Below, piece by piece: positions 26,801-38,319 of a DNA stretch of 64,000 nucleotides. The first letter of the stretch is position 1. Each line of letters begins with the position of its first letter. A program made the translations under genes and the position numbers. Source of the DNA: Tyto alba (lineage: Eukaryota; Chordata; Aves; Strigiformes; Tytonidae). Under the pieces are notes generated by a model. The model made no database searches, was not told where the DNA came from, and saw only the letters and a list, made by a program, of their open reading frames with translations. The stretch is from positions 16,491,386 through 16,555,385 of the forward strand of contig NW_024881330.1 of assembly GCF_018691265.1 (NCBI RefSeq), written 5' to 3'.

Positions 26801-27004
26801 AGATGACATATTTGTCCATCAGCCCATATGTTTTGAATATTATGAAAGAGAAACTGCTCTAAGGCCCACAGTGAAGTGTTATTTTATACTATCCATTTTA
26901 TCTTTATCGGTTTATGTAATATTTTTACCAATGTGAAATATTGATCTTTATAACCAGGTACTAGAAATTCTCCAAGTGTGACCATGTACAATGCTAGAAG
27001 TTTA
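23900..27004. other. Unique DNA, no gene seen
   Basis: No gene, RNA or clear repeat. Frames at 25217-25408, 25901-26101 and 26497-26745 carry no domain. Confidence 0.5.
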
Positions 27005-27140
27005 CGGCATACCTTATGAGGAAAGTATTACTTTCTCTGTTCTATGTCTGAGAAAGCTGAGGCATTAAAAGATAAGTGAGCTGCAAAATATTGAGATACT
27101 TTTTCTGTAATACAGGATTTGTGGGTCATAAACTCAAGTC
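27005..27140 (-). repeat. MIR-like SINE fossil, antisense
   Basis: The + strand carries most of the antisense MIR consensus in order: CCTTATGAGGAAAGTATTAC (CCCTATGAGGTAGGTACTAT), TCTGAGAAAGCTGAGGCATT (GATGAGGAAACTGAGGCACA), AAGTGAGCTG (AAGTGACTTG), and finally GATTTGTGGGTCATAAACTC (GATTCGAACCCAGG region). This is the longest MIR match in the window. Confidence 0.65.
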
Positions 27141-27278
27141 ATTGAAAAGATATTTGAGGAATACTTTATTTAAAATAGATAGATAGATATATGCACGCAC
27201 ATATGTAGGTTATTATTCACAACTTAAAAAAAACCAAAACAAAACAAAACAACACAATAAAAGCTCAGCTAGACCAAG

Positions 27279-27433
27279 ACTTTCAGGTTGATTAGCAGTG
27301 TTGAGTGTCTCGGCTGAATGTCCCCAGTTTGAAGTCTCAAGTTGCTCTTCAGGAAAGAAACTCTAAAGATGCCTCAAGTTGCATAGCTAAAATGCTGATG
27401 CACCCAAATCTTTTGAAAATCTGGGCCTAAAAA
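27279..27433. repeat. Ancient amniote repeat fragment
   Basis: Begins TTTCAGGTTGATTAGCAGTG then TTGAGTGTCT, and ends GATGCCTCAAGTTGCATAGC ... CACCCAAATCTTTTGAAAAT then CTGGGCC. This matches an old sauropsid/amniote repeat with GATTTTCAGAAGTGCTGAGC at one end and AGGCACCTAAGTTGCATG ... TTTTGAAAATCTTGGCC at the other. The ends are loosely complementary, so it may be a non-autonomous DNA-transposon fossil. Confidence 0.4.
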
Positions 27434-28488
27434 TAGCCTTTATATAAATCAACCTAACTCTTCCTAGGGGTCCACTCTAATAACAAATCCTAGCTCTATC
27501 TACTTTCCTTGCCTTATTAGCATAGGATGCCTTTCACCTCCTTTTGGCTTTACGTTCTCTCTTCATATTTTCCTAGATACCACCAGGAATAGCACCACAC
27601 TGCACATCTCCATGCAAGGTAGTTACCAAAACATCTTCAAGACATAATACAGTGCAAAAAGAGTAGCCAGAATCCCTGAAAAGTTAAGTCGTGCACAGCT
27701 CTGAGCCTCATTTAGCCTCAGCACAGTGCTACAGTGACTAGAGCATGTTGTTGTTGGGTCTAAAGCTAATGCACTGAGCGTTAACTTGCATGGCTGCTCA
27801 ACTCGGCATGGTACAAATGTAGCCTGTGTAGTTGTACTCATATGGTGTTGTTTGAGGCTATTCATTGCTTTTCTTTGGAGCTTGTTTGTATGATCTAGGA
27901 CTGAAACCCTCTGCAACCACTGCCGAAGCAGTGAGTCAAGGGGACTCTCCTATTCACAATAATAAAATGTTTCTTCTCAAGAATTTGTTTTTTATAAAGT
28001 GAGGAGACAGGAGACCTACTCCACTGTTGTTTTCTCTTTCTATATCTTTTCCCTTGGGGCTTTACATAAGATTTTATGGAAGGGTTTTAATTTTATTGGG
28101 ATATTTTTCTGAGCTACCCTTAAGTAACCCTTTTGAGCTCATTCATCTTCTCTGTGGTAGGGTGTTCTGTTGCAATTACAGACATATAGCAAACAAGTGA
28201 AGAGCTGAAAATAGAATGTACAAGTCTTTTTTCTCACTACAGTTCAGAAGGGAGGCGACGGTCTGTACCACTTCTCCATGGAGTCAGAAGAAACACTGTG
28301 GTTCCCCCAGCAAGCCAGGACAAGGGCTTACAATGCTATTGTGATAATGTCTGGAGGCCCCAAGTAAAATCAAAGTCTCATTTCGTTCTCCATTGAACAG
28401 ATTCTACTCTGAAGAATATTTAATCCAAGACTTGAATCCTGCACTCACAGAATTACTGGTTTTGTGCAGAAAATTATGCTCCAAATAG

Positions 28489-28507
28489 AAAAAAAAAAAA
28501 AAAAAAA
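28489..28507 (+). repeat. Poly(A) tract, 19 bp
   Basis: Uninterrupted A run just upstream of a MIR-like fossil. Confidence 0.95.
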
Positions 28508-28554
28508 GGACATTATTTTCATCTATTTTATATTATTTCTACTATTTGGGGATA

Positions 28555-28655
28555 GAAATAAGGTGCAAAATGACTGGGTAATAATCTGTCCAAAGTCATA
28601 TAGGCCTTATATTGAAACCAAATCTTTGAAGTTCTAGTCCAATGCTGATCTGCAA
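28555..28655 (-). repeat. MIR-like SINE fossil, antisense
   Basis: Reads AAATGACTGGGTAATAATCT, GTCCAAAGTCATATAGGCC, then ATTGAAACCAAATCTTTGAA and GTTCTAGTCCAATGCTGAT. Order and spacing match the antisense MIR: AAGTGACTTGCCCAAGGTCA, CACAGCTAGTAAGTGG, GATTCGAACCCAGGTCTTCT, ACTCCAGTCCAGTGCTCT. Confidence 0.5.
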
Positions 28656-28659
28656 AACT

Positions 28660-29423
28660 GTCCTTCTCAGCTGCAGATTTTGTGATTGTTCAAACCTGTT
28701 CTTGTGTAAGCAGATTGTTTGCTAGCCAGAGTAATCACTAGAGTTGTCCTGTGCTCTCATTTTAGAACTGCCTTGGGCACACAAAGTTCTGTAGTCCATT
28801 TCTACAGTCTGGAGGTGTCCATCCAGCCACCAGTACAAACATTCTTCCATTCTTGTTAATATCTTTCTCAAGTTCTTAAGCAAAAGTGTAAAATTCAAAT
28901 AGTCACTGATAACATTCATCAGACCACCCACTCATACATGTAGTATTTCCTTACTTTCACCTTTCTACTCATATTTTACTCCATTATTGTCCCACTCCAT
29001 TACTTTTCTCATTTCCAAATCAGCCTTCCAAAACCAGACTCTCAACACTATCCTTCCAACTATTTGTTCCTGTACCTCCAAGTACATATCTTGCCCCTTA
29101 ATTACACACCTCAATCCAGCAGCTTTGCATACCATGTCTCTCAAGCCTCCTGCCTCACTGAAAGGGATGTCAAGACACCAATGAGGATCCCAAGAAGACA
29201 CAAAGCCTCTGTGCACATCAGTTGCGTATGTCTGGAGACTATTGCTGGTAACAGCCACTCACACTGACTGCCAAGCACAGACCCCCAAGTGATAAGAATC
29301 CTCAAACAGCTGTTTAGCTGAGATTAAGTCTTATCCAAGATTAGTCAATGCTACCAACCTGATGCTCCTGCCACATATAGGTACCAAAATCCAGTTCCAT
29401 ACAAGAATTGCCTGTTGTTGGTT
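28660..29423. other. Unassigned block with overlapping open frames
   Basis: Slightly GC-richer than its flanks, with two plus frames (28987-29184, 29064-29267) over a minus frame (28965-29258, 97 codons). No domain recognised. It adjoins a tandem duplication and might be part of an unrecognised element. Confidence 0.35.
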
Positions 29424-29542
29424 GATTGTTACCTCTGCTAATAAAAGTTTGCAAGTATGTCCTTCCAGGCTTTAGTTGTCAGCAGATTATTACCTCTGGA
29501 AGCAAAGTTCTGCAAGCATGTCCTTCCATGCTTTAGCTGATA
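29424..29542 (+). repeat. 61-bp imperfect tandem duplication
   Basis: Two copies start with GATTGTTACCTCTG (29424) and GATTATTACCTCTG (29485). Both contain TGCAAG-ATGTCCTTCCA and CTTTAG near their ends. By direct comparison about 45 of the first 58 positions agree, so this is an old duplication. No function is implied by the sequence. Confidence 0.85.
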
Positions 29543-30384
29543 AACAATGGTGCTGTGCACAACATTGACTCTTTGGCTGTTTTTATCCTGTCTTTGGTAG
29601 CTGTGGGTCAGTTGAGGCTTGTGTTTTCTAACACAACAGTATTCTAACAGTGCCTAAAACTAGTTGCTTTTGTATAATAGGCCTTAGACTGTTTCTGATT
29701 CATGCCAATTGCATCTACATTGTGCTTTGGCAAGACTGAACTCAAGCTTAACATCTCTGCTACATGACACCCACACATCCAGTTATGACATGCCTCTGTA
29801 GCACACACACCTCAACCCACCCACTAGTGTTGTAGATGTCCCAGAGCTCTCAGGCAGTGTAATGACTCCCTTATCTCTCTCAATCCCATCAGATTTTGAG
29901 CCAAGGTCACTATGCAGATGCCTCAAATATAAGAACAGAAATTACAAAAGAACTGTTTGGCTCTTTCCTTCCTCAATTATCTCTCCCTATAGAGGCCCAT
30001 CACCAAAAGCAGGAAAGATGTTCCAGGTCATTCAAGCGCTCTACAAAGGCCACAGGGTTTTTAACCTCAGAAACATGTACCTTGTAAACTCCTGCCAGAT
30101 GTAGATGGACTGCCTGAAGAACCCTGGTAGCCCTTCTTTATCCACAAGGCAGAACGGGTTCAGAAAATAATGGAGACCTCTGGAGATTCACTGTTGCCAC
30201 CCAATGCAAAAGCAGATATAACTTCAAAATTATTGAAGTTTCCTCAGGGTTGTATCCAGCTGACTTTGCAGTATCTCCAAAGATGAAGATTTTGCGGTCT
30301 CTCTGGGCCTCTGTTTCAGTGTTTCACCCCTGCCAGTGAGAATTCTTAATTTCTTTATTGCAACTTGAGCCTGTTGCCCTTTAA
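29543..30384. other. Unique DNA, no gene seen
   Basis: Mixed composition. Plus frames at 29862-30104 and 29896-30087 overlap and show no domain. Confidence 0.45.
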
Positions 30385-30975
30385 GATTTTGTTGTGCACT
30401 GCTTAGAAGAGTCTCACTCTGTAACTCTCTGTAACTACCCAACACTTAGATGCCCCCTTAACCTTCTCATCTCCAGGCTAAACAAACGCACTTCCTCATA
30501 TACCATGTTCTTGCATGTCTACTGTTCCTCATATACTATACATTCAGTCCCTTTAACCATCTTGTTGACCCTCCACTGGACTTTGTCCAATTTGTCAGTC
30601 TTGTACTGGGAGCCCAGAAATGGACATAAGATTTAAAAGGTGGTCTCACAAGTGCTAAAAAGAGAGGAATAATCATTTGATTCAACCTGCTGGCTACGCT
30701 GCTGTGTAGCCTATCGTACTGTTGGACTTCATCCATACATGAAGGCCACAAATGTTGGTTCACATTCAACTTCTTGTTCAACAGGTTCTTTCCTGACAAG
30801 GTGCTCTGCAGTTGGACAGTCCCCACAGCCTGTAATGCTGCATGGGATTACTTGTCCTTGTGTGCAGGACTTGGCATTTACCTTTACATGTTATTGAGAC
30901 TTGCATTAGAAATAAGGCAGCTGCTTTCCAGCAGCCACATTTTGTGGTACACATTGAGGGTAATCAGCAATGGGT
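30385..30975 (-). mobile_element. CR1-type LINE fragment, antisense
   Basis: The + strand reads as the complement of a CR1 3' region. Recognisable blocks in order: CTTAGAAGAGTCTCACTCTG, CCTTAACCTTCTCATCTCCA then GGCTAAACAA, CTCCACTGGACTTTGTCCAA, TTGTACTGGGAGCCCAGAAA then TGGACA, GAGGAATAATCATTTGATTC, CCTGCTGGCTACGCTGCTG, TCACATTCAACTTCTTGTTC, CAGGACTTGGCATTTACC. CR1 is the dominant avian LINE and copies are usually truncated at the 5' end. The small frames across it are degenerate; no functional reverse transcriptase is present. Confidence 0.85.
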
Positions 30976-31998
30976 AAGGTGTGAAGACATATCCTGGTCC
31001 TTTGGAGGAATAGGAGACGCCTGGTTTAAAACAGGTGCTGAGGAAGTTGACTCTAGGAATACATATGGGGCATGTATTTGAACTAATTCCACACTCTCAC
31101 ATGAAGCCATTCAGATTTGGTCAGTTTTCACCAAGTTGCAGAACACATGAGAGAGTTGAGACTCAACAGAAGCCTGAACTGTTGTGACAATATAGAAAGC
31201 AGGCTTAAAAACCCCAGAGAGCTGCTGTTGCCTCTCAGTCACTAAGGAAATCAGCAGTAACTTCCTGATGACTACTTCGTTTCTCCCAGATTCTCAACAT
31301 CGTTCCAGACATGCGTCCCAGCAGCACATGCCAGATGTTTTCTTCTACTTGAGCAGTAAAAAAATTATATTGCAGGCCTCTTGTTGTTCAAGCCTGGTGA
31401 GGATGCACCCTAGTTTTTACAGCCTTTGCTGCTTCTCTTCCCATTGTCACATGTTTATCGGAAAATCACTTAATGCTATTACTGGATAAAATTAAATATG
31501 ATTTACCTGATTTAGGTTTGGGTATTCTGATTCTTGAATGTTACTGAGTAACTTATATATTCTTTGTATATTAATTGTGATTGAGAAAAAGCATTTTTAA
31601 AACTGTAAGATGAATTAAAATACCTTTCAGAGGCTTCCTTCCAGAGCTCCCAAAATTCGCAGAAATGAGAAATAATTATGTACACTGATCAGTTCTCAAG
31701 ACTTTTGTACATTTATTGCTCTCTAATCATTATTCCAGCCAACGAGTTTCTAGGGATTCTGACATTGTAGGTCTCTGTTCAGAAGAACAAGAACTGAAAG
31801 TTTCATTTGTTTTCCCCTCTCTTGAGTATCCCCATGATTCCTGTCTAAGAGTTTGTTTTCACTGCTGAAGAAGGTTATATTTTCTCCTTCTAGAAAACAA
31901 ACACAATAAATCTGCCCAGGTCAGCTCTGATTTTTGTGAGTTTGGCTTATGATAAAACCTGAATACTGTGTCCTCCTGTGATTACAAAAAGCAAGAAG
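30976..31998. other. Unique DNA, no gene seen
   Basis: No gene or repeat family recognised between the CR1 fragment and the A tract. Confidence 0.5.
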
Positions 31999-32034
31999 AA
32001 AAAAAAAAAAAAAAAAAAAAGAAAGAAAAAAAAA
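31999..32034 (+). repeat. Poly(A) tract with G interruptions
   Basis: A22 followed by G, AAA, G and A9. Confidence 0.95.
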
Positions 32035-32769
32035 GGATGTAATTTTAACATCCCAGCAAACCCTACAATATACTGTTAAGAACTGCTCAGCTTAGCAGAG
32101 TCAATGCAAATTTGACTTTGTTGATGTTTACTCTTAAATTCTGCTTTAACTACCAACGCTAAATTCAAGTATTAGAAGACTTATGTTTCTTGTGTTATTG
32201 TTCAAAATTAGGATACCAACTAACCTCTATATTCAGTATCCAATAAGCTATGACTGCATTACAGAATTTTCATCTAAAATCTCACCTTGTCCATAACTGT
32301 ACTTTATTCCTACCACTGTTCCGTTGCACAGTGTTTGTCCTTTTGTAGTTTGGAGTATGCAAATTGGCTACAAGTGATATTTTCAGATGTCTAACATCAC
32401 TGATGTGGTTCTGATAGTCTGTATAATTGTGGAATAGTTGTATTCATTGAATATGCATTGCATATTTAGATCTGCAGACAGGGCCTATTCATTCCTCACT
32501 GATCGACTTGCTTGGAGAGGTATCATAGTATCCTTAGTCATCTAAACTCAATAATATTTCTGGTCACTGGATCGCATTGCAATGTTGTATTCTTAATTGT
32601 AAATCATGTAAGAAAATAAAAGAAATTACCTCTCTAATATGTACACTCAGAATTGCATAAAAGTAATGAAAACCCATCGTTTGTATTTAAGGAAAGGTTC
32701 CCACGGCTTTGGTTTTGATGCAAAATGTTTTTAAGCAGTACATGAATTTTCTCCAGGTTGATCTCAATT
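32035..32769. other. Unique AT-rich DNA
   Basis: No gene, RNA or repeat family recognised. Confidence 0.5.
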
Positions 32770-32845
32770 TATACACATGTGTATACAAATACATGTAGCT
32801 TAACATGTGTATTTATATATATGTATAAAATACATGTAGTTTAAC
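32770..32845. repeat. AT-rich microsatellite with a 41-bp spaced duplication
   Basis: TACACATGTGTATAC is followed by two copies of AATACATGTAGYTTAAC (32788-32804 and 32829-32845), with TATATATATG between them. The two copies differ at one position. Confidence 0.8.
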
Positions 32846-35800
32846 AAAAGTTGAAATGTTCCTAGAAAATTGCTGCACAAAGAGTTGATTTCCTTCTGAT
32901 AAAGGGCTTTTTACCCTTCCATATTCTTGTAGAAAAGGATACAAAGGCAGTAATTGAATTTGACACAATGGAAGGATTTGTAAGTAGAACAGGTGAAAGC
33001 ATAACTGGCAACAATTAAAAGCTAATTATGTGCAGCCATCAACTGGTCACCAGCTGTTCTGAACCATATAAAGAAGCACACACTGCAAGGGAACAGCATG
33101 TGCTATGGGGAGAAATGTTAGTAAAGACTACAAAACTGGTAACAGATATGAAGGAGATTCAGTTCTCCAAATCCAAGCCTGATCCTAGAAGTCCTCCTGT
33201 GAGTAGCTGTATTCTGTAGATTCTCACATCAGGACATAGTGCTGATTTTTCCCCTGGTTGCACCAGATTTTAATCACTGTGAACTGCTAAGTTTAGAAAC
33301 ACTTATTCCTGTTTCACTCCACTCATGGTTTTGGTGGAATTGCTCACATTAACAAGCTGCTAATCTTAGACTTCCTTGTTGGGCCCATGTTTGTGCTCAG
33401 CTGAGGAACAGAACCAGCAGACCAGTGGGGCTGTGAAGGGGGTCTGAAGGGGGCTTTTTTTATTTGTTTGTTTTTATTCATCCTGGCAGTAGAAAGAAAG
33501 CAAAGTGAGTTTCCAAGTGCCTTCTCAGTTCCCTTCTTTTGTCTAGTTGCCTTTTATCCAACATTAATTAATGTAATTGCTACAATTTCATAGTCCAGTG
33601 GAGACTAACTAATGATACTGTAGCTGAGTGTTCTGTTTCTGTAATAAATCAAAAAAGAAGTTCATATAATACAGCCTTCCACTTCTTCCCACTGCATCAA
33701 ATTAAAGAAGATAAATATTTCTTTTTCATGACTGAGGGTCTGGTAGTTAGATCAGTCCCCCATGACTTCATGGGAAGGTCTGATACAATACTTCTGCCTG
33801 GAGGAAGTTCAAATCCAACACTTCAGCCGTTTGAGAGAGAACCCAGTGCTCCAGTCTTGGGCGGAACAATCTCTGCAGCTTCCATTGAATTTGTTCCTCA
33901 GTGTAGAAACTAGCACAAGATTTATGGGGCCAGAAAAACAGAAGGGAGGAAGGAACATAAGTAGCTAGGAAATCTTCCTAGAATACATCTGACTTCTTCT
34001 AAAAGTAGCTCTAGCAAGTAGCTTTTGGTTGAAAAGAAACAAACCAAGATACTGTCCCAGCAGTGGAGACTGGCTTAGCTTCATATGATTAGAGGAAGCA
34101 TAAACCTGTGCTCCCAGAAGTGGCCTCCAAGATAAAGCCCTGAAGGAGATGGGGACCTGCTATAAGAGGGATCAATTTATCCCACCAGAAGACCACCACT
34201 ATCTGTGATGGCAAACTGCTTGTCACATCAGTACCTGGGAAGAGGAACTGCTAGTGCTTCTGCCTGACCTCCCATGTGCAATGCTCAGAACTGACAAACT
34301 CACTAATATTCCTGCTTTCCCAAACTGAAACAAAGAAGGAAAGCGGGAAACTGGAAAAGTATTTTTTGCAAAGTACAGTTGGCACACCTGCTCTGCCTGG
34401 TCATTGCCAGTTAAAATGGCAATTTGAGTTGAAAAGAGTTAGAAAATCTGTAAAAATTCAGCAGATGTCAGGAAAGAAAGCATCTGATTATGTATATTTA
34501 CCTTCTCAAGTCCATAGCTGTGTCTGTAGTGACATGTCCATGGACTACAGCTGGACTTATAAACAAAAGTATGTGGTATTCCTACTTTTTCCTGCTTTCT
34601 TAAATAGTGGAAATGTAGGTAAGAACAGAAGAGACTGAACTCGGTCACAGAGTGCAGAGTTGTTTCTTCAAAAACTAAACAAATTTCAATAAACTTTCAA
34701 GAAAAATAGCCTGGATTTTCTTTAATTATAAAGATTATAGAGGAAAAATGGCCACCTTACCATCAGGTCCACCTTATCAAAAGACTCCAGTACTATCTAT
34801 CTACCCAAATTTTCAAGGCTGCAAGCAGATATGGCCTTCATGCAGCATATTCAGGCAAGATGTCATGCGCAGTTTTGTATTTGAATTCTTTGTGTTGCAC
34901 AATAAACTATTTTTTCAAGTCACAAGAGGTTAATTTGTCTGGAATATTACTGGGTAGACCTGAGAGTATGTAAATATTCTACCCGAAGGTAAATCCTGAG
35001 CCTGACTTCCAGCCAAGAGCATCTCTGAAGTGAGACATGCCTAGAGACGTAATGTTTACCATTCTTTTTCAAGTCAAAAAGCTTGTGATTTTGTAGAGGG
35101 GAAAAAACAAGACTTGCCATGTATTTGATTTTATTTTTGTATAAGCTGGCACCTTATTGTAGGTAAGAAGATTCTTCTTCCTTGTGCTGGATACTAAACT
35201 TTATGTTAACGTTAAGCCCTTCGGAGTGGTATCTATAGCAATGAGTAGGGAAACATCTGAAGTCAGCCGGCTGAAGTTTTTGGAGGTGTTGGAGGAGCTG
35301 CTCTTCATCAAGAGTCCATAAGCTGTGGTCCAATGGTAAGGCGCCCTTCTCTGCACCTGGTGAAACTGGTGCTACCCTCATTGACGCCACAGGCTGTCAG
35401 CTGAAATGCCCAGACACTGGGAAATAATGACATTAGTTCCTCCTCAGCTTGAAGTTATGAAAACTCAAATCCCCCACCTCCCCAGAAAGTACTTAAGCAT
35501 TCAGCCTGTAAAGTGTTTGGGAGAAGAAAAGAAGGACAGATGAGGGATGTAGGAAACGTTGCATCCCCTGAATAATCCAACCATCTGATCCATTGGGTAG
35601 TCTGGGATCTATGTTCAGTGTTGATCCACCAGGCAGAATGAGATCTGTCCATTCCCTATTCCCACAGAAGAGTTGGGAGGATTTAATTCAACAAGAATTC
35701 TCCTCAAATATATTCAAATTGTGTTATAATGTTAAAAAGTAAATTAATTAAAAATTCAGGACTCCTGATGAGTTGAGATGGTGTGACGAAATGTGAGCAG

Positions 35801-37079
35801 AGTTTTTTTTAAATTAAAAAAGGGAGAAAAGAAAGAGTCATGAGAAAAAATACAGGGAGGACACTGGACAGTCACACAAGAACCAGACTTTATTTACGGT
35901 AGGAAAGGACTTTCATCACTAGCATGACTGATAGCTCTCCCTTTCCATCCAGTGACTCCTAAACTGTTGTTCACACATGGTCATGTAGGTGCTTCTAGGA
36001 AAGGTGTTTTGCTTCCTATTATCCTGAGTAAATCAGTCTCTCAACCTCAGGAAGAAGGGAGAAATGGCTGTTGAATTCTCCTTTAGCTGAACCCAGGTCA
36101 TCTAATTAAAAATATCAGTAGAGAGCATGCATATTTCTCCCTTAGGTTTCCCACTTCCCCAGCAAAGAATATTATATAAAGAATAGTAGCAGCAATTACA
36201 ATTTACACAGAGCCTAATACAGCTGGTATGTGTTAGGTATGCTTTGATAACATCTTCCAGATCAAAGCCCTAGGGAACTGGAGCAGGGTGGGGGGAATTG
36301 AGGAATGCCTGATTTTGGATTTTGTTTTGACTTAAGAAGTAATTAAGTACTGAGCTGTTCAGTTCTCTCAAGGCAAGGAATTACTTCTTGAGAAATACAA
36401 AAAGTAAAGCAATTAGGGATCTTAGGTGCTTCTTGGGATATGTAACAGGAGGTTTCAGAATCACAATTTTCAGTGTAAGTGCTTAGATTTATTTAAGCTC
36501 TGTTTAGCACAGATACTCTCCCTTCCACCAATATGGATCCATGTTAAGTGAGAAATAGAGCACATCTAGGACTGGGAATGGAGGTTAACCTGAAACCTTT
36601 ATGCCATTGGTGGTCCTCCTCGAACCATCCATCACTTACTAGTTACACATCCAAAATAGAATTTATATTGAATATTGTGATGTGTCAGGCTGAACTAGGT
36701 CAAATTGGTTTCATCCAAATTTATTTTTGTCCCATCAAATAAAATTCACTTACTTAAACTTTACTCTAAAAATTGGCCTTTTGAGAATAAGAATTTGTCT
36801 ATGAATGGCAACATCCTAAAACATCTTATCTGAAGTTTATAGACTTACTGTGCTTCTGTAGCATCTATTTCTTCTAACAGTCATGAAAGTTGGTACTAAG
36901 GAAATGAGGGACCTTCCTTCTTATGCTCAGACTAGTCTGCTTTGTAAATTCTGCATAGATACAGACACATTTCCATCTGTTTTAGTTTTTTTTGTTGTCA
37001 GTCACATATGCTCTGAGATATATTTCTTATATTTTAGCACTAGGCCTGATCAGATAATTCACTGTGAATAATTTATTTG
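32846..37079. other. Unique DNA, no gene seen
   Basis: Over 4 kb with short frames only. A plus frame of 120 codons (34276-34638) contains a consensus-like donor (AGGTAAGA) near its end, but has no recognised domain and no paired acceptor that I trust. A weak palindromic patch near 33255-33350 resembles the old amniote repeats. Confidence 0.45.
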
Positions 37080-37949
37080 AACAAATTTAGATTTTTGTTA
37101 GTTGTCCATGAGCTGTTTTTTATTTTCTTTAATTTATTCATTATTCAAAAGTATTTGCTTATTAACTTCTATGAATAACCTAATGAACAAAGCTTTGGTT
37201 GTGGACTGTTTGTGAGCAGTTTGACATGAGTAATAAGAGCTTGGTGCTGTTCCTCAGGTTTTTTTTTTTAGATACTGAGGCCATATAATGTTTTTCTACT
37301 TCTTGACTGGGTCAATAAATTGAAGCTGTCTTATGTGAATACGTACATTCAAAAGTTCAAAATTTGATTTTCATGACAAGTAGTCGTCAGTTATAATGTG
37401 CTGCAACTGTGTACATCCCTAAAGTAAATCTTTTACTTCCATGCTTCCAGGAATACAAATAAGCCATTCCCTTCTAAAGGGATTTAAGTTTTGGACAGGT
37501 GGGTCTAAGAAGAGATATTTTTAGGTAGCCAGCCTATATTTGCTAGATGTCTGCTCTTTGACTCCATAGTTGGAAGAAGAAAAAAGCCAATGGCTATCAG
37601 TTGTTTTAAATAAGAGTACTACTGCTGTTAGAATATAAGCCACTGCATTGACAATTTTGAAAAAATTCCTTCTTCTTATAACATCAATGCCAGATTTGTA
37701 TTTTAAAATATAGCCTTAATGTTGTGTCTATAGAAAGTTAAGTATTTGACAACAAAACATCTTGAGCACTGTTTTTTCTCTTGGAAAATTGGAACAGATT
37801 TATATGAAATAAACAAAGTCCCTTTTGTTATTTATTTATGAATTACAATATCAAAAAGTTTAGGCAACTAATGTTCTAAAAGGATGTTCATAGGAATCTT
37901 CAGAATTCAGAGTCTCATAAAAAAAATGGAATAATTCAGTGATGGAATT

Positions 37950-38260
37950 GTTTATCTGTATTTTAAAGCTGATTAAGTTAATTTTTGTTTCTTTTAGTAA
38001 ATGTTACATAGGCTTTCTCTGTAATTATTTTAATTAGATGCATTAAATCTTTCTGAGACACTCAATACAGAAAACTAAACAGCAAAAACACAGTTGTTTT
38101 ATGACTTTTAATGCTGTTTAAAGCACAGTAACCGTGATCTTATTTTGACTTTTTGTTCATTATAGCATTTGCGTAAGATTGATTGAAATGCATTAAGTAA
38201 GATATATTTATCCCCCTTTATATTCCTTTGGAAATGTCATTTATATAGCACCAAACTGCT
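37950..38260. promoter_or_regulatory. Candidate conserved non-coding element
   Basis: Non-repetitive AT-rich DNA with two TAATTA homeodomain cores 3 bp apart (38022-38027 and 38031-38036) and further motif-dense sequence to about 38220. Conservation is unknown, and AT-rich DNA yields such cores by chance. Confidence 0.22.
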
Positions 38261-38319
38261 ATGTTTTAGTAACACTGCTGCATATTTGACTTGTAACTGA
38301 AAGATTATGTCTAAGCTTT

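Noticed and set aside
33725..33825. tRNA-like A-box and B-box strings (TAGTTAGATCAG and GTTCAAATCC)
   Set aside because: No cloverleaf could be formed and the acceptor ends do not pair. It may be chance or a very old SINE head.
34276..34638. 120-codon plus frame with an AGGTAAGA donor-like string
   Set aside because: No acceptor or domain; one donor-like string is expected by chance in a sequence of this length.
35318..35395. tRNA-like GTGGTCCAATGGTAAGGCGC
   Set aside because: It resembles the 5' part of a tRNA, but no anticodon or T arm follows at the right spacing.
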